Assembly: GCA_031263875.1 (NCBI GenBank)
Contig: JAISEX010000195.1
Span: 1-5,977, forward strand
From: Eubacteriales Family XIII. Incertae Sedis bacterium
GTDB lineage: Bacteria > Bacillota > Clostridia > Peptostreptococcales > Anaerovoracaceae
Direction: 5' to 3'
Length of the DNA: 5,977 nucleotides
Shown here one piece after another: positions 3,692-5,977 of this stretch. Positions within the stretch are counted from its first letter, which is position 1, and each line of letters starts with the position of its first letter. The notes under the pieces were generated by a model. It made no database searches. It saw nothing but the letters and a program-made list of their open reading frames with translations, and was not told the origin of the DNA. Position numbers and translations under genes: made by a program.

Positions 3692-5977
3692 CTAGCTGAC
3701 CCACACGCCGTTTGATTTAAACGTGTAGACTTTGCCGCCGATGGTCTGTTTCCCGGTGAGCATTTTGCCGTTTCCGGAGAGGTAGTACCAATTCCCGTCG
3801 GTGTCGTGATGCCATTTGCCGGCGACCATCTTGCCGTTTCCGGCGAGGTAATACCAACTTCCATTGTCTTTCACCCAGCCGGTCAGCATCTTGCCATTGC
3901 CGGCGAGATAATACCATGCTTTATCGCTTTGGTCATAGAGCCAACCCGTCTGCATAATGCCGTCCGCATTCAGATAGTACCATGCGCCGCCATCGTACAG
4001 CCAGCCGGTTTGCGCTTCGCCGTTCACGAGGTATTTCCACGCGCCATCGCCGTAGATCCACCCGTCCGTTACCGGAGCGGTGGTCACCGTTATGGTATAT
4101 TCCCGTGTGGTTTTATCTTCCGCGGTCACGGTGTAGATAACGGGTTTCGTGAAGTCCTGCGATTCTCCCGATGCCGGATCGACGCTTGCGCCGTCGCTGA
4201 CTGTTATGGTCGGCGTCAGAGCGGTCACATCCGTGCCATGAGGAACCGTTACGGTAATATTCGTGCCGCTCATAATGATAACCGCGTCCGCTATCGTAAA
4301 TGATATGATGTCCTTTGCGGGAGCGTCCTTGTAGGCCGCCGTTACGATTACCGCATTATCCGGCATGGTAAAGGTGGTCGCGGAGTTGTTGACGTCACCA
4401 AATGTCCCGCCATTATCGCTTTCCCACTTATCGAAAACCTGTCCGAGCGGAGCCGCGTTTGCGGTAATGCTTACCTGCGTTCCGGCCGCGAACGAGCCGC
4501 CGCCCGTGCCGTTCGTAACGGTCAAGGCGTAGGTCGCTATGACGGGATTCTCTGTCCAGTGCGCGTAGAGGTCGAGCGGGCCAAGGGTGTTCACTATGGT
4601 CGTACCCGGCACATACGCCGTGCCATTCTCATTTCTTTCGGTCGTCCAGCCGCTAAATGTCCACCCGGTGCGCTGAGGCGTTGCGTATGCGGGCAGAGCC
4701 GTCTCATAGGCTGCCGTCGTTATCGTGGTGCAAGTATTATCGTTATCATCATAGTTGCGATAATAGTTCACCGTAACGGAATTGGCTGTCCACCGCGCCG
4801 TCAGGGTAATGGAGGCGGGATCGCTGTCGCTTTGCGCGAGGCTTCCATAGGTATCCGCGCCATCAACGCCCGTCTTGGTTCCGTTTACTGTCACGTCCCA
4901 ACCGGCAAAGGTATAGCCGGTCTTTGTCAGCGCTGATCCCGGCAGAAGATTATCTGTCGTCCAGGTGACGCTCGTCTTAGCTTCTAGAGTTTCAGGCGTG
5001 CCGCCAGCCGTGTTATAGCTGACCGTGTAGCCGCCTTTCGCTGTCCAAACGGCGTAGACGGTTTTCGTTTCCGTCCAGTTACAGACCGATGCGGCGGTGA
5101 AATCAGACGTACCCGCGTTATCGGTCGCCGCCCAACCGCTGAAGGTATAACCCTTTCTCGTCGGCGCCGGAAGCTCTCCGACTTCGGCGTCATAGACGAC
5201 GTTTATCGCGGTCAATGTTCCGCTAACGCTGTCATCGGTGTTCTTACCAAAGGCGAGCTGGTAGGTCTTCGCTTCCCACTGCGCGTAAAGTTCTTGCGTG
5301 CTGACCGTCTGATGCTTGTACGACGCTTTGTCAGCATACACAACTTCTCCTTTTGCTTCGGTCGCCCAGCCCTTGAACGAGTAGCCCGTTTTCGCAAAGG
5401 TGTTTTCGGGCAGCGTTGTCGTCGCGTCGTAGGCTATCGGTACCGAATTCATGTCCGTGCCGTCGGTTCCGCCGTTGGCGTTAAAACTGATGCCGTAATT
5501 TTGCGGCGTCCAGATGGCGTAGAGGGTCACGTTGGCGTCTGTTCTGAGCGCATAATCAGCTTCGTCCGCATAATCGGCGCTCGCCGCGTCTTTGTTTGTA
5601 TTCCAGCCGGTAAAGGTATAGCCATCGCGCGTAAAGCTGTTCCCGATCAGGGCTTTTGTTTCATCGAAGTTGATGGACAGATTATTCATAGTGCCGTTTC
5701 CGCCGTTTTTGTCAAAGATGATGTCGTGGGTGTTCGCCGTCCAGCTTCCCGTAAACGCGACTGGGTCGGCGGGCATGGTAAAGCTGCCATTCGCTACTGT
5801 TGCGTCACTTGTGCTCCAGCCGCTGAATGTATAACCGGTCAGCGTGGTGGCGGCATTGGGCGCGACTGTTACCGATGCGCCGAACTGCGTTAACACCGGT
5901 GTCTGCGGCAAATCAGGGGCGGTCGATGGCGAGGGATTATTCGAGTACGAATCGCTTACGTTATATGAATCCCTGCT
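3692..5977 (-). CDS. Large surface protein: InlB-type B repeats, DUF5018-like domain and C-terminal choline-binding repeats; 5' end beyond window
   Basis: 761 residues are visible and the frame is still open at the right edge, so the true start and any signal peptide are missing; the TTG at 5911 is internal. Residues 1-27 are a Ser/Pro/Asn-rich linker. Residues about 28-477 hold six Listeria-Bacteroides (InlB B) repeats of about 75-85 residues, each with a GYTFSGW-type motif and most closing in a YA-x-W-type strand. About 478-551 is a divergent repeat (VFDKWESDNGG, TFTMPDNA). About 553-634 resembles DUF5018 Ig-like domains (SGTNITVTVPHGTDVTAL, YTVTAEDKTTREYTITV). Residues 638-761 are six wall-binding repeats (TGWLYDGGAWYYL, GNGKMLTGW) ending in VYTFKSNGVWVS. 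No LPXTG motif or membrane anchor is visible. Such repeats usually hold proteins non-covalently to choline-bearing wall polymers, so a secreted adhesin or wall protein is inferred; no enzymatic domain is seen. The ligand is unknown. The gene converges on the lyase gene and appears alone. Confidence 0.9.
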   Translation of the reverse strand, partial: SRDSYNVSDSYSNNPSPSTAPDLPQTPVLTQFGASVTVAPNAATTLTGYTFSGWSTSDATVANGSFTMPADPVAFTGSWTANTHDIIFDKNGGNGTMNNLSINFDETKALIGNSFTRDGYTFTGWNTNKDAASADYADEADYALRTDANVTLYAIWTPQNYGISFNANGGTDGTDMNSVPIAYDATTTLPENTFAKTGYSFKGWATEAKGEVVYADKASYKHQTVSTQELYAQWEAKTYQLAFGKNTDDSVSGTLTAINVVYDAEVGELPAPTRKGYTFSGWAATDNAGTSDFTAASVCNWTETKTVYAVWTAKGGYTVSYNTAGGTPETLEAKTSVTWTTDNLLPGSALTKTGYTFAGWDVTVNGTKTGVDGADTYGSLAQSDSDPASITLTARWTANSVTVNYYRNYDDNDNTCTTITTAAYETALPAYATPQRTGWTFSGWTTERNENGTAYVPGTTIVNTLGPLDLYAHWTENPVIATYALTVTNGTGGGSFAAGTQVSITANAAPLGQVFDKWESDNGGTFGDVNNSATTFTMPDNAVIVTAAYKDAPAKDIISFTIADAVIIMSGTNITVTVPHGTDVTALTPTITVSDGASVDPASGESQDFTKPVIYTVTAEDKTTREYTITVTTAPVTDGWIYGDGAWKYLVNGEAQTGWLYDGGAWYYLNADGIMQTGWLYDQSDKAWYYLAGNGKMLTGWVKDNGSWYYLAGNGKMVAGKWHHDTDGNWYYLSGNGKMLTGKQTIGGKVYTFKSNGVWVS
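3695..4066 (-). repeat. Six choline-binding-type repeats (20-22 codons each) inside the surface-protein gene
   Basis: Repeat units begin DGWIYGD, TGWLYDG, TGWLYDQ, TGWVKDN, AGKWHHD and TGKQTIG. Repeats 3 to 5 carry WYYLxGNGKM almost unchanged. The DNA is also repetitive: gaggtaataccaactt-like and gccgtttccgg-like segments recur on the plus strand. Such arrays change copy number easily, which fits the degenerate array downstream at 3397-3575. Confidence 0.85.
4547..5896 (-). repeat. Six InlB B (Listeria-Bacteroides) repeats inside the surface-protein gene
   Basis: Successive units centre on GYTFSGW, GYTFTGW, GYSFKGW, GYTFSGW, GYTFAGW and GWTFSGW, most with an NGG or AGG turn near the unit start and an aromatic-Ala-x-Trp close (YAIW, YAQW, YAVW, YAHW; the fifth ends TARW and the first GSW). 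They are divergent at the DNA level, so they are old duplications rather than a recent expansion. In Listeria internalins such repeats form a small beta-grasp-like fold and act as stalk or receptor-contact modules. Confidence 0.85.

Noticed and set aside
5294..5893. 199-codon plus-strand open frame opposite the InlB repeats
   Set aside because: Antisense shadow; the minus-strand frame encodes clear repeated protein domains.
5909..5911. TTG as start of the surface-protein gene
   Set aside because: The frame continues upstream to the window edge in a Ser/Pro-rich linker, there is no signal peptide after the TTG, and it falls between a linker and the first B repeat.

Overview
The window looks like accessory-rich chromosome from a Gram-positive bacterium, most likely a gut-type member of the Clostridia/Firmicutes. 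This is inferred from a large cell-surface protein that combines InlB-type B repeats with choline-binding-type wall-anchoring repeats, a MalY/PatB-type C-S lyase, and a fused two-domain peptide-type ABC ATPase. The conserved genes at the left are G+C rich. The surface-protein gene and some intergenic stretches look less so. No taxonomic marker is present, so the assignment is tentative.

Layout. (1) 935 down to 1, minus strand: start of an ABC transporter ATP-binding protein with a complete first nucleotide-binding domain fused to a second one, cut by the left edge. (2) 936-1358: gene-free spacer with one copy of a G+C-rich repeat near 998-1094 and an AT-rich stretch that probably carries the promoters of the divergent genes. 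(3) 1359-2546, plus strand: complete 395-residue PLP-dependent MalY/PatB-family aminotransferase/C-S lyase. (4) 2547-3691: about 1.1 kb with no credible intact gene but dense in repeats. It holds a second, expanded copy of the G+C-rich repeat, a 44-45 bp direct repeat pair flanking a 181-bp imperfect inverted repeat, a minus-strand terminator, a 46-50 bp direct repeat pair and what look like decayed choline-binding repeats. (5) 5977 down to 3692, minus strand: 761 visible residues of a surface protein whose N terminus lies beyond the right edge.

The genes do not form an obvious pathway. The ABC ATPase and the lyase are divergently arranged and could share a control region; peptide or amino-acid uptake with sulfur amino-acid breakdown is a possible but unproven link. 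The surface protein converges on the lyase and seems to end at a terminator about 380 bp past its stop. The space between stop and terminator looks like a decayed duplicate of the gene's own 3' end.

I found no clear new defence or catalytic system, RNA gene, CRISPR array or transposase. The most interesting material is non-coding: the long inverted repeat, the variable-loop repeat family, and the decayed repeat array behind the surface-protein gene.
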